A stretch of 15,583 bases of DNA from Segatella salivae DSM 15606. GTDB taxonomy: Bacteria > Bacteroidota > Bacteroidia > Bacteroidales > Bacteroidaceae. Below, one piece after another: positions 7,077 to 13,523 of this stretch. The notes under the pieces are model-generated. The model was not told where the DNA came from and did not search any database. It saw only the letters and a list, made by a program, of their open reading frames with translations. The first letter of the stretch is position 1. Each line of letters begins with the position of its first letter. The position numbers and the translations under genes are program-made. The stretch is taken from the NCBI RefSeq assembly GCF_000185845.1, contig NZ_GL629647.1:169574-185156 (forward strand), read 5' to 3'.

Positions 7077-7083
7077 ATATATA

Positions 7084-8376
7084 TTAATCGTTTTTATCAT
7101 CAAGATATTCAAATCCACAATAGGGAACAAGTACTTTTGGTACCCGGATACCTTGAGGAGTTTGGTTGTTCTCTAAGATAGTCGCAACAATGCGAGGTAA
7201 TGCTAATGCAGAACCATTAAGCGTGTGGCAGAGTTCAATCTTCTTGTCTTCAGAGTGGCGATAGCGACAATGCAAACGATTCGCTTGATAGCTTTCAAAG
7301 TTTGAAACAGAAGAAACCTCTAACCAGCGGTGTTGTGCAGCTGAGTAGGTTTCAAAGTCAACACAAATGCTTGAAGTAAAACTCATATCTCCACCGCATA
7401 AAAGCAACAAGTGATAAGGTAATTCAAGTTTCTTCAATAGTCCTTCAACATGATCAAGCATTTCGTGCCATGACTGATAAGAGTGTTCCGGTGTATCAAT
7501 GCGAACGATTTCAACTTTGTCAAATTGGTGAAGACGATTCAAACCACGTACATCCTTACCATAGCTACCTGCTTCACGGCGGAAACAAGCAGAGTAAGCA
7601 CAACGCTTAATTGGTAGGTCCTTTTCATCAAGTATCTCGTCACGGAATATATTTGTGACAGGAACTTCAGCCGTAGGAATAAGGAAAAGGTTGTCTAAGT
7701 TGGCATGATACATTTGTCCTTCTTTGTCTGGGAGCTGTCCTGTTCCTAAGCCTGAAGCTTCATTAACCACATAAGGAGGTTGTATTTCTAAATAGCCAGA
7801 TTTGCGTGCTTCATCTAAAAAGAATGCCTCAAGTGCGCGTTGAAAACGGGCCATTTTACCAATATAAACGGGGAATCCTGCACCTGTTATTTTCACACCT
7901 AAGTCGAAATCAACAAGATTATATTTCTTAAGCAAATCCCAATGACAAAGTGCTTCGTCGCCGAGATGAGGCATATTGGTTAAATCTTCCTTGATAACAA
8001 CATTACTGCTTGCGTCTTTTCCTTCAGGAACATCTTTGTTTGGGATGTTTGGGATGTCAAGAAGGACATGAGTCATATCAGCCTGTGCCTTATCCATTAT
8101 CTCCTGAAGTGCTTTGTCGGCAGCCTTCAAGTCGGCAACAGTCGTTTTGATATTTTCAGCCTCTTCCTTTTTCCCTTCTTTCATCAGGCTGCCAATTTGC
8201 TTTGCTAATTGGTTCTGTTGTTGCTTATTGGAGTCAAGCTTCTGCTGGGCTTCACGACGTATTTTGTCATATTCTAAAACTTTTTCAACAGCCTCGCGAG
8301 CACCTTCAAAGTGCTTCTTTTCCAGGCCTTTAATCACACGTTCAGTTTCTTCACTGATGAGTTTAAGTGTAAGCAT
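7084..8376 (-). CDS. serS: seryl-tRNA synthetase
   Basis: 430 residues, usual length for bacterial SerRS. It charges tRNA-Ser with serine in the cytosol and also supplies Ser-tRNA-Sec where that exists. Residues 1 to about 105 form the charged, heptad-rich antiparallel coiled coil that holds the tRNA long arm. The class II catalytic core follows: serine-site motif P-T-A-E-V (234-238), motif 2 with F-R-R-E-A-G-S-Y-G (265-273) and R-L-H-Q-F-D-K-V-E (281-289), and motif 3 G-S-A-L-A-L-P-R-I-V-A (388-398) with R395. The usual S-S-C-S-N segment reads S-S-V-S-N (355-359), a conservative change. The start is set by the family N-terminus, and a good promoter lies 36 bp upstream. Divergent from the J-protein gene, from which it is now separated by an IS5-family insertion. 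Confidence 0.97.
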   Translation of the reverse strand: MLTLKLISEETERVIKGLEKKHFEGAREAVEKVLEYDKIRREAQQKLDSNKQQQNQLAKQIGSLMKEGKKEEAENIKTTVADLKAADKALQEIMDKAQADMTHVLLDIPNIPNKDVPEGKDASSNVVIKEDLTNMPHLGDEALCHWDLLKKYNLVDFDLGVKITGAGFPVYIGKMARFQRALEAFFLDEARKSGYLEIQPPYVVNEASGLGTGQLPDKEGQMYHANLDNLFLIPTAEVPVTNIFRDEILDEKDLPIKRCAYSACFRREAGSYGKDVRGLNRLHQFDKVEIVRIDTPEHSYQSWHEMLDHVEGLLKKLELPYHLLLLCGGDMSFTSSICVDFETYSAAQHRWLEVSSVSNFESYQANRLHCRYRHSEDKKIELCHTLNGSALALPRIVATILENNQTPQGIRVPKVLVPYCGFEYLDDKND

Positions 8377-8411
8377 AGCTTGTCTTTTAATTTTTTATTT
8401 CGTTATTTGCG

Positions 8412-8442
8412 CAAAGTTACTAATTTTTTTCTTTGTGACAAA
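8412..8442 (-). promoter_or_regulatory. serS promoter, Bacteroidetes type
   Basis: On the minus strand, TTTG (8442-8439) is followed after exactly 19 bp by TAACTTTG (8419-8412). This is a full match to the Bacteroidetes sigma-factor consensus TTTG-N19-TAnnTTTG. The serS start codon is about 35 bp downstream, so the leader is short. Confidence 0.85.
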
Positions 8443-8905
8443 AAATAAGTTTCTAACATTATGTTGCTTGATAAAGAAACTTTGATGAATCTTTATTCTG
8501 CAAATAACATAGATTATCCCGAGTTCAGGTGACTTAAGGAATATTAGGGCAATTTCTCCTTCACCCGAGAAAAGAAGCTTGTTGCCTCGCTTGCTCTTAT
8601 GGCTAAGGTTCGTATACTCTGCTGCCAACTCCTTTAGGGGGGAGCTGGGAATGAATGCGTCCAAGTTCGCTTTTTGCAAAGCTTTCACGATAGCTCTGTA
8701 AAAAATCGAACTCTGTAAAGGGCAAAGTTGGTGTTATATCAGAAATTTTTTGTATCTTCACGACGATTTTTTAAGTTTCCCCCGATTCTGCCCGTGATGG
8801 GTCGTTCGGGGGATTTTATGTAAAGGTACAAATAATATATGATGCTGACAAACAATTAGTTAAAAAAAATCTGAATATCCCTAATTAGTCATCTTTTATT
8901 AAATC
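8443..8905. other. intergenic region upstream of serS, no credible gene
   Basis: It holds two hairpins: CCAACTCC/GGAGCTGG at 8625-8648 with one mismatch, and a C-rich/G-rich one at 8778-8813 (separate entry). A minus-strand frame at 8395-8688 is open but runs into the serS promoter, has low-complexity content and resembles spurious frames seen in Prevotella intergenic repeats. I do not call it. Confidence 0.5.
8778..8813. other. strong hairpin, terminator or small-RNA candidate
   Basis: Perfect 8-bp arms TCCCCCGA (8778-8785) and TCGGGGGA (8806-8813). The 20-nt loop contains CCC and GGG that can pair further. On the plus strand it is followed by TTTTATG, a short T-run. An imperfect minus-7 box, TATCTTCA (8753-8760), lies just upstream. 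It could end an unannotated plus-strand transcript or be part of a dispersed repeat family. Confidence 0.45.
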
Positions 8906-10158
8906 GAGACCTCTGCAAAACCCCTTCTATAATTTGTCTTTCTTAAATATTTTTTATACCTTTATGGCATGAAACAGAAGTTATCCTCTCCAAGTTTTGT
9001 TGACCTATTCCTTGGGCAAAGAAAGGTCAAGCAGACATTATTTTCACAAATAAATACAATCATTGATTGGGGACCTATTCGTGCTATAATAGAAGTGGCT
9101 TATACAAAAGGCTATAAGTCTACTGGCCGGCCCAGCTATGACAGCCTTGTTTTATTCAAGATTGAATTACTCCGCACCTGGTATGGTCTGAGTGACGGAG
9201 AAGTTGAAGGTCAGGTTAACGACCGCCTGTCTTTCAGCCGTTTTGCAGGTCTTGGTATGGAAGATATTGTCCCTGACAGTACTATAGTGTGCCGTTTTCG
9301 CAATGTTCTTGTTGAAGCGGATCTGTATGATACGCTTCTTGCGGAGTTTAATAGGCAATTGGAAGCTAAAGGGATCATTGTTAAGCGTGGTGCCATTGTT
9401 GATGCCAGCATTACGAATACACCCCGTCGCCCCCGCGGAGGTAAGAGCTATGAGGTCGTTGAGGATAGAAAAGAGGATGAGAACATGGAGGCTTCGGAGA
9501 AAGCCATGCTCAAAGAAGTTGTCAAGCCTAACGTAGACGCAGAAGCCCGTTGGGTAAAGAAGATGGGAAAGCTCCACTTCGGTTACAAGCGTCACACGGT
9601 AACGGATGAAAACGGATTGGTGCTTGCCGAGGAAACGACAGCTGCCAATGAAAGTGATATGAAACACTTAGAAACGCCCCTAAAGAAAGCTAAATTGCCA
9701 CGGAAAGCACTTGTCTATGCCGATAAAGGATATGACTCGATGGAGAACAAAGAAACCCTCAAACGTATGAAACTCAAAAGTCGTATCATGCATAAAGGAA
9801 CAAGAGGACATGAAATTACAGAAAGGCAGCAGCGTATCAACGTTGCGATAAGTAAGACACGCTACAAAGTAGAACGTACCTTTGGTTCTATGCATAGATG
9901 GTTTGTTGCTGGAATAGCAAGATACGTTGGACTTTCAAAAACACATGCGCAGCATATAATGGAGTCCATTGCCTACAACTTATACCGAACACCAGGGATT
10001 ATTGTGTCAAATTGTATCAGATAAGGGGAAAATACACCGATAAAAGATTATTATCTACTCAAAAATAACCTCCAGCGGCATCTTTTGGTCAAAAATATTT
10101 ATTCTTCTAAGAGTGTATGGGTGAGAATTGAGAGGGTGGTAGGTTTTGCAGAGGTCTC
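8906..10158 (+). mobile_element. intact IS5-family insertion sequence
   Basis: 1253 bp bounded by perfect 17-bp inverted repeats: GAGACCTCTGCAAAACC at 8906-8922 and its complement at 10142-10158. The 5-bp sequence AAATC flanks both ends (8901-8905 and 10159-10163) as a likely target duplication. One full-length transposase gene lies inside. Perfect ends, direct repeat and an open transposase frame suggest a recent, possibly still active insertion. It sits between serS and the J-protein gene, well outside the serS promoter. Confidence 0.92.
8969..10024 (+). CDS. IS5-family transposase
   Basis: 351 residues with no internal stop. The N-terminal DUF772-type part carries G-R-P-S-Y-D (53-58), then W-Y-G-L-S-D (71-76), F-S-R-F-A-G-L (89-95) and D-S-T-I-V-C-R-F-R (103-111), typical of IS5/IS1031-like enzymes. 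Catalytic DDE residues by motif are D145 in G-A-I-V-D-A-S, D252 in Y-A-D-K-G-Y-D and E302 in Y-K-V-E-R-T-F-G. It cuts and joins the ends of its own element, acting on the 17-bp terminal repeats. A similar enzyme is recalled from Porphyromonas elements, but the exact ISfinder group was not determined. The ATG at 8969 lies 46 bp inside the left inverted repeat. Confidence 0.93.
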   Translation: MKQKLSSPSFVDLFLGQRKVKQTLFSQINTIIDWGPIRAIIEVAYTKGYKSTGRPSYDSLVLFKIELLRTWYGLSDGEVEGQVNDRLSFSRFAGLGMEDIVPDSTIVCRFRNVLVEADLYDTLLAEFNRQLEAKGIIVKRGAIVDASITNTPRRPRGGKSYEVVEDRKEDENMEASEKAMLKEVVKPNVDAEARWVKKMGKLHFGYKRHTVTDENGLVLAEETTAANESDMKHLETPLKKAKLPRKALVYADKGYDSMENKETLKRMKLKSRIMHKGTRGHEITERQQRINVAISKTRYKVERTFGSMHRWFVAGIARYVGLSKTHAQHIMESIAYNLYRTPGIIVSNCIR

Positions 10159-10163
10159 AAATC

Positions 10164-10548
10164 ATAAATTTATCTCTTGAATTTCTTTTTGTAATTTGAA
10201 TGAGTTTAGTGATAGTTTACTATCATTTTACAAAGGGAAGTGGGTCATTTTGTCAACTAATATCAGCCATTTTGTCACGGATAATCAATGGGTTTATGAG
10301 ATGAGTTGATAATCAATGATTTATAAATGATTGAAGACAAGAAAATAAACATTCTGTTATGACGAAAGACATTGCGTTTGTCGAACATAAAATTTGAATT
10401 CCTTCTTTATAGAATTGGGACGTTATTTAACACAGAATTATTTTCATTGTTATTCAGTTTTACCCCATAACGTAATGGAGTTGGGCATGCTTTTTGCTAT
10501 TGTTCCACTGAGTAAAAATTATAAATATAAACAAAACGAAATAAAATT
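10164..10548. other. intergenic region upstream of the J-protein gene
   Basis: This 385-bp stretch holds no gene. It carries a near-palindrome TGATAGTTTACTATCA (10210-10225), three repeats at 22-bp spacing (10222-10277, separate entry), and a degenerate 28-bp direct repeat starting GATAATCAATG at 10280 and 10308. Complementary ACGTTAT (10420-10426) and ATAACGT (10467-10473) are probably chance. No full TTTG-N19-TAnnTTTG promoter was found before the J-protein gene. Confidence 0.5.
10222..10277 (+). repeat. three 12-bp repeats at exact 22-bp spacing, possible operator
   Basis: ATCATTTTACAA (10222-10233), GTCATTTTGTCA (10244-10255) and GCCATTTTGTCA (10266-10277) share the core CATTTT. They are spaced 22 bp start to start, close to two helical turns, which would place bound proteins on one face of the DNA. 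They lie about 270-330 bp upstream of the J-protein start. A regulatory role is inferred. Confidence 0.4.
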
Positions 10549-11217
10549 ATGGCTTTTATAGACTATTATAAAATTTTAGGTGTCGACCGAAATATTCCAC
10601 AAAAGGATGTAAGAGCAGCTTACAGGAAGCGCGCAAAGCTTTTTCATCCAGACCTACATCCTAATGATCCAAAAGCAAAGGCAAAGTTTCAGGCGCTTAA
10701 TGAGGCTTATGATGTCATCAATGACCCCGAGAAACGTGCGAAGTATGATAAGTATGGAGAGCAATGGAAGCAGGCAGATGCATTCCAAGGTAATTCATCT
10801 GGGGCATATAGCGGAGGTGGAAATCCTTTTGAAGGCTTTGATTTTAACAGCTATGGAGGTGAGGGTGGTGGCTTCTCAAGCTTTTTCCAAGACCTCTTTG
10901 GAGGTGGACATTTCCGTTCATCAGGCTTTGGTGGCCAGCAACAACAGCATAGTGGACAGATGGAAGCAAAGGTAAGTTTGGATATGTATACGGCACTTCT
11001 GGGTGGCGAAATCATCATACAACTTAACAACGGGCAAAAAGTGAAGTTAAAAGTAAAGCCTGAAACTCAGAATGGTACAAAGGTTCGGCTTCGTGGTCGC
11101 GGTTATAATCGTGGCGATGGAACCTATGGTGACTTGATTATCGTTTATGAAGTGAAGTTGCCAACAGGGCTAAGTGAGCGACAGAAACAGCTGTTACAGG
11201 AGATGAAAAACAGCTAA
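10549..11217 (+). CDS. J-domain co-chaperone, short CbpA/DnaJ-like form
   Basis: 222 residues. A full J domain (5-70) has the H-P-D tripeptide at 33-35 and the usual N-E-A-Y-D-V-I helix, so it should stimulate a DnaK ATPase in the cytosol. A Gly/Phe-rich linker follows (about 85-128), then one C-terminal beta domain (139-206) with A-L-L-G-G-E-I (149-155), G-T-K-V-R-L-R-G-R-G (176-185) and G-D-L-I-I-V-Y (194-200). Canonical CbpA and the longer Bacteroidetes versions I recall have two such beta domains and about 300 residues. Here the first seems absent, and there is no zinc-finger region either. No cbpM-like gene is adjacent. Substrate binding is probably reduced or changed. Start ATG fits the family N-terminus. 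Confidence 0.88.
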   Translation: MAFIDYYKILGVDRNIPQKDVRAAYRKRAKLFHPDLHPNDPKAKAKFQALNEAYDVINDPEKRAKYDKYGEQWKQADAFQGNSSGAYSGGGNPFEGFDFNSYGGEGGGFSSFFQDLFGGGHFRSSGFGGQQQQHSGQMEAKVSLDMYTALLGGEIIIQLNNGQKVKLKVKPETQNGTKVRLRGRGYNRGDGTYGDLIIVYEVKLPTGLSERQKQLLQEMKNS

Positions 11218-11263
11218 TGTTGGTCAAATTTAATTGTATAAAAAAGGAGAATAGATGAAGATG

Positions 11264-11291
11264 TGGCGTTGCTATAAAGTAGTTGACGCCA
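11264..11291 (+). terminator. possible terminator after the J-protein gene
   Basis: TGGCGT (11264-11269) pairs with ACGCCA (11286-11291) around a 16-nt loop and is followed by TATTTTGTTATT. The stem is short and the T-run interrupted, so this is only a moderate candidate. It starts 47 bp after the stop codon. Confidence 0.4.
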
Positions 11292-11409
11292 TATTTTGTT
11301 ATTCCTAAAGTAGAATGTAGAGTAGAGGTAAATTAAGAGAAGAAAAGAATTACAGGATTGCAGTTTATTCTTTGATTTCTGAAAAAGGAATAAAACAAAT
11401 GGCAAAAGC

Positions 11410-11440
11410 TTTGTTTTATGCGATATTTGCACTAACTTTG
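11410..11440 (+). promoter_or_regulatory. pyk promoter, Bacteroidetes type
   Basis: TTTG (11410-11413), 19 bp, then TAACTTTG (11433-11440): a complete match to the Bacteroidetes consensus with the same spacing and the same minus-7 octamer as serS. The pyk ATG follows 22 bp later, leaving a very short leader. Confidence 0.85.
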
Positions 11441-11462
11441 TAGGAAAATTTAAGCCAACAAT

Positions 11463-12929
11463 ATGAAACAAACAAAAATAGTAGCTTCAATTAGTGACCG
11501 AAGATGCGACCAAAGCTTTATTCGTAAGCTATTCTTTGCAGGTATGAATGTTGTTCGAATGAATACCGCTCATGCCACTCCTGAAGGTATTCGGACTATT
11601 GTAAAGAATGTGCGTGCCGTATCTCCACATATAGGTATCATGATTGATACAAAGGGGCCAGAGGTTAGAACGACTGGTGTGGAGTCGCCTTTAGAGTTTA
11701 AGATTGGCGACATGGTAAAGGTGTTTGGACGTCCAGAGATGGATTCTACACATGATACGATTAATCTTTCTTATCGAGATATTACCAAAGATGTAAAGGT
11801 GGGTGACGATTTGCTGTTTGATGATGGTGAACTCGATATGCGTATTGTAGAGAATAATGGTCCAATGCTTGTAGCTCAGGTTCAGAATGATGGTGTTTTA
11901 GGAGCTCACAAGAGTGTAAATATTCCGGGTGAACATATTGATCTTCCTGCACTTACAGAGAAAGATAAACAGAATATCCTTTTAGCGATAGAGTTAGATA
12001 TTGACTTTATTGCCCACTCTTTTGTTAGAAATGCGGCTGATATAAAGGAAGTCCAGGATATTTTGGACGAACATGGCAGTGACATTAAAATCATTTCGAA
12101 GATAGAAAACCAAGAAGGTGTCGACAATATTGATGAAATTATAGATGCTTCTTATGGTATAATGATTGCACGAGGTGACTTGGGTATAGAGGTGCCAATA
12201 GAGAGAATTCCTGGCATTCAACGGAATATCATTCGTAAATGTGTGGCATGTCGTAAGCCAGTAATTGTGGCAACACAGATGCTTCACACAATGATTAATA
12301 ATCCACGTCCTACACGTGCCGAGGTAACTGACATTGCAAATGCAATCTATTATCGTACAGATGCGCTCATGTTGAGTGGTGAAACTGCAAGTGGAAAATA
12401 TCCTCTTGAGGCTGTACAGACCATGGCTCGCATTGCAGAACAGGCCGAAAAAGATAAGTGTCTCAATGATGATATTGAGGTTCCATTGTCAAGTGAGGAC
12501 TTGGATCAGCGTGCATTCTTAGCACATGCCGCTATAGATGCAACGCGAAAGTTAGGAGTTGCTGGTATTATTACAGACAGTGAGACAGGACAAACAGCAC
12601 GTAATTTGGCTGCATTTCGTGGCCCAGTGCCAGTCTTAGCCATTTGTTATAATGAGAAAACTCAACGTTGGCTGAATCTCAGTTATGGTGTAATTCCAAT
12701 TTATCAGCGTGAACAGGTGAGCTCACAATACATGTTCTTTGCTGCATTACGTATGTTGAGGCAGAAAGGTTACATTAAAGATGAGGATAAGATAGCCTAT
12801 CTTAGTGGTAGCTTTGGTGAAGGAGGCGGTACTACTTTCTTAGAAATTAATAAGGTAGAAGAAGTATTTAACAGAAGCTATCAATTCCACCTTCCAGAAA
12901 ACTTAGACCGAAACGTTGATGAACAGTAG
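11463..12929 (+). CDS. pyk: pyruvate kinase
   Basis: 488 residues. Catalyses phosphoenolpyruvate + ADP to pyruvate + ATP, the last step of glycolysis. The barrel domain carries D62-T-K-G-P-E67 (metal and ion site), I-S-K-I-E-N (211-216) with catalytic K213 and Mg ligand E215, R-G-D-L-G (237-241) with D239, A-T-Q-M-L (270-274), P-T-R-A-E-V-T-D (283-290) and L-M-L-S-G-E-T-A (302-309). The B domain spans about 70-160 and the C-terminal domain about 345-488. Glu at position 67 is the residue associated with K+-dependent enzymes. The usual N-F-S-H reads N-T-A-H (34-37), replacing a serine that binds K+ in other pyruvate kinases; I recall this in other Bacteroidetes. Own promoter and own terminator imply a single-gene transcript. 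Confidence 0.96.
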   Translation: MKQTKIVASISDRRCDQSFIRKLFFAGMNVVRMNTAHATPEGIRTIVKNVRAVSPHIGIMIDTKGPEVRTTGVESPLEFKIGDMVKVFGRPEMDSTHDTINLSYRDITKDVKVGDDLLFDDGELDMRIVENNGPMLVAQVQNDGVLGAHKSVNIPGEHIDLPALTEKDKQNILLAIELDIDFIAHSFVRNAADIKEVQDILDEHGSDIKIISKIENQEGVDNIDEIIDASYGIMIARGDLGIEVPIERIPGIQRNIIRKCVACRKPVIVATQMLHTMINNPRPTRAEVTDIANAIYYRTDALMLSGETASGKYPLEAVQTMARIAEQAEKDKCLNDDIEVPLSSEDLDQRAFLAHAAIDATRKLGVAGIITDSETGQTARNLAAFRGPVPVLAICYNEKTQRWLNLSYGVIPIYQREQVSSQYMFFAALRMLRQKGYIKDEDKIAYLSGSFGEGGGTTFLEINKVEEVFNRSYQFHLPENLDRNVDEQ

Positions 12930-12965
12930 GATAAATGTAACGAATAGTAGTTAAAATAATAATAT

Positions 12966-13005
12966 AAATAAAGAGGAAAGTTCTAATGAACTTTCCTCTT
13001 TATTT
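12966..13005. terminator. bidirectional intrinsic terminator between pyk and rpiB
   Basis: A perfect 18-bp stem (12966-12983 with 12988-13005) around a 4-nt TAAT loop. The core is AGAGGAAAGTTC/GAACTTTCCTCT, with A-rich and T-rich outer parts that supply a U-tract in both directions. It lies between the convergent 3' ends of pyk (plus) and rpiB (minus), so it should stop both transcripts. Confidence 0.93.
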
Positions 13006-13019
13006 TATTTCTTAAGCTT

Positions 13020-13457
13020 TTATTGTGCTATCTTTTTAACGCGACGTTCATGACGTCCACCTTCAAATGTAGCACTAAAGAATGCATCTAAGATTTTTTC
13101 TGCTGTCTTATTGTCAATAAAACGACCTGGTAATACAATAGCATTTGCATTGTTATGCTGACGGATTAGTTGTGCAATGTCCTTGTTCCATGCTAATCCT
13201 GCACGAACACCTTGATGCTTATTGAGTGTAATAGCCATTCCTTCTCCGCTACCACATATGCCAATTCCAGGATAGACTTCACCCTGTTCAATAGCTTCTG
13301 CTAAAGGATGTGCAAAATCAGGATAGTCAACACTCTCACTACTATATGTGCCAAAGTCTTTCACTGGGTAACCTTTTTTCTCAAGATACTCAAGCACAAA
13401 CTGTTTCAAAGGGAAGCCCGCGTGGTCGCAGGCGATACCAACTGTCTTTACTTCCAT
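13020..13457 (-). CDS. rpiB: ribose-5-phosphate isomerase B
   Basis: 145 residues, normal RpiB length. Interconverts ribose 5-phosphate and ribulose 5-phosphate in the non-oxidative pentose phosphate pathway. Motifs: D-H-A-G (11-14), Y-P-D-F-A (45-49), I-C-G-S-G-E-G-M-A-I (67-76) with the catalytic Cys68, N-N-A-N (102-105), P-G-R-F-I (110-114), and the phosphate-binding G-R-H-E-R-R-V-K-K-I (135-144). The frame also opens at a TTG six bases upstream (13463), but the ATG at 13457 gives the standard family N-terminus. It follows transketolase on the same strand after 66 bp with no promoter visible in the gap, so co-transcription is likely. Transketolase uses the pentose phosphate pool this enzyme balances. 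Confidence 0.96.
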   Translation of the reverse strand: MEVKTVGIACDHAGFPLKQFVLEYLEKKGYPVKDFGTYSSESVDYPDFAHPLAEAIEQGEVYPGIGICGSGEGMAITLNKHQGVRAGLAWNKDIAQLIRQHNNANAIVLPGRFIDNKTAEKILDAFFSATFEGGRHERRVKKIAQ

Positions 13458-13488
13458 AAGCAATTCCGTGTTATAGGTTAAAAGGATA

Positions 13489-13514
13489 GGGAAAAAGTCT
13501 ATAGACTTTTTCCC
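13489..13514. repeat. 26-bp perfect palindrome between tkt and rpiB
   Basis: Left arm GGGAAAAAGTCTA (13489-13501) is mirrored exactly by TAGACTTTTTCCC (13502-13514). It starts 9 bp after the transketolase stop and ends 31 bp before the rpiB start. On the minus strand no T-run follows the stem (TATCCTTTTAACC comes next), so it is at best a partial terminator. It may be an attenuator or mRNA-end stabiliser that sets the tkt:rpiB ratio, or an operator. Confidence 0.6.
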
Positions 13515-13523
13515 ATATAATAT

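Noticed and set aside
8395..8688. 97-codon minus-strand frame upstream of serS
   Set aside because: It runs through the serS promoter and contains low-complexity, repeat-like sequence. No protein family was recognised.
10420..10473. ACGTTAT / ATAACGT inverted repeat upstream of the J-protein gene
   Set aside because: Seven-bp arms 40 nt apart in AT-rich DNA are expected by chance.
11255..11308. 17-residue small frame with GGAG five bases before its ATG
   Set aside because: It overlaps the hairpin after the J-protein gene. Bacteroidetes rely little on Shine-Dalgarno sites, so the GGAG alone is not evidence of translation.
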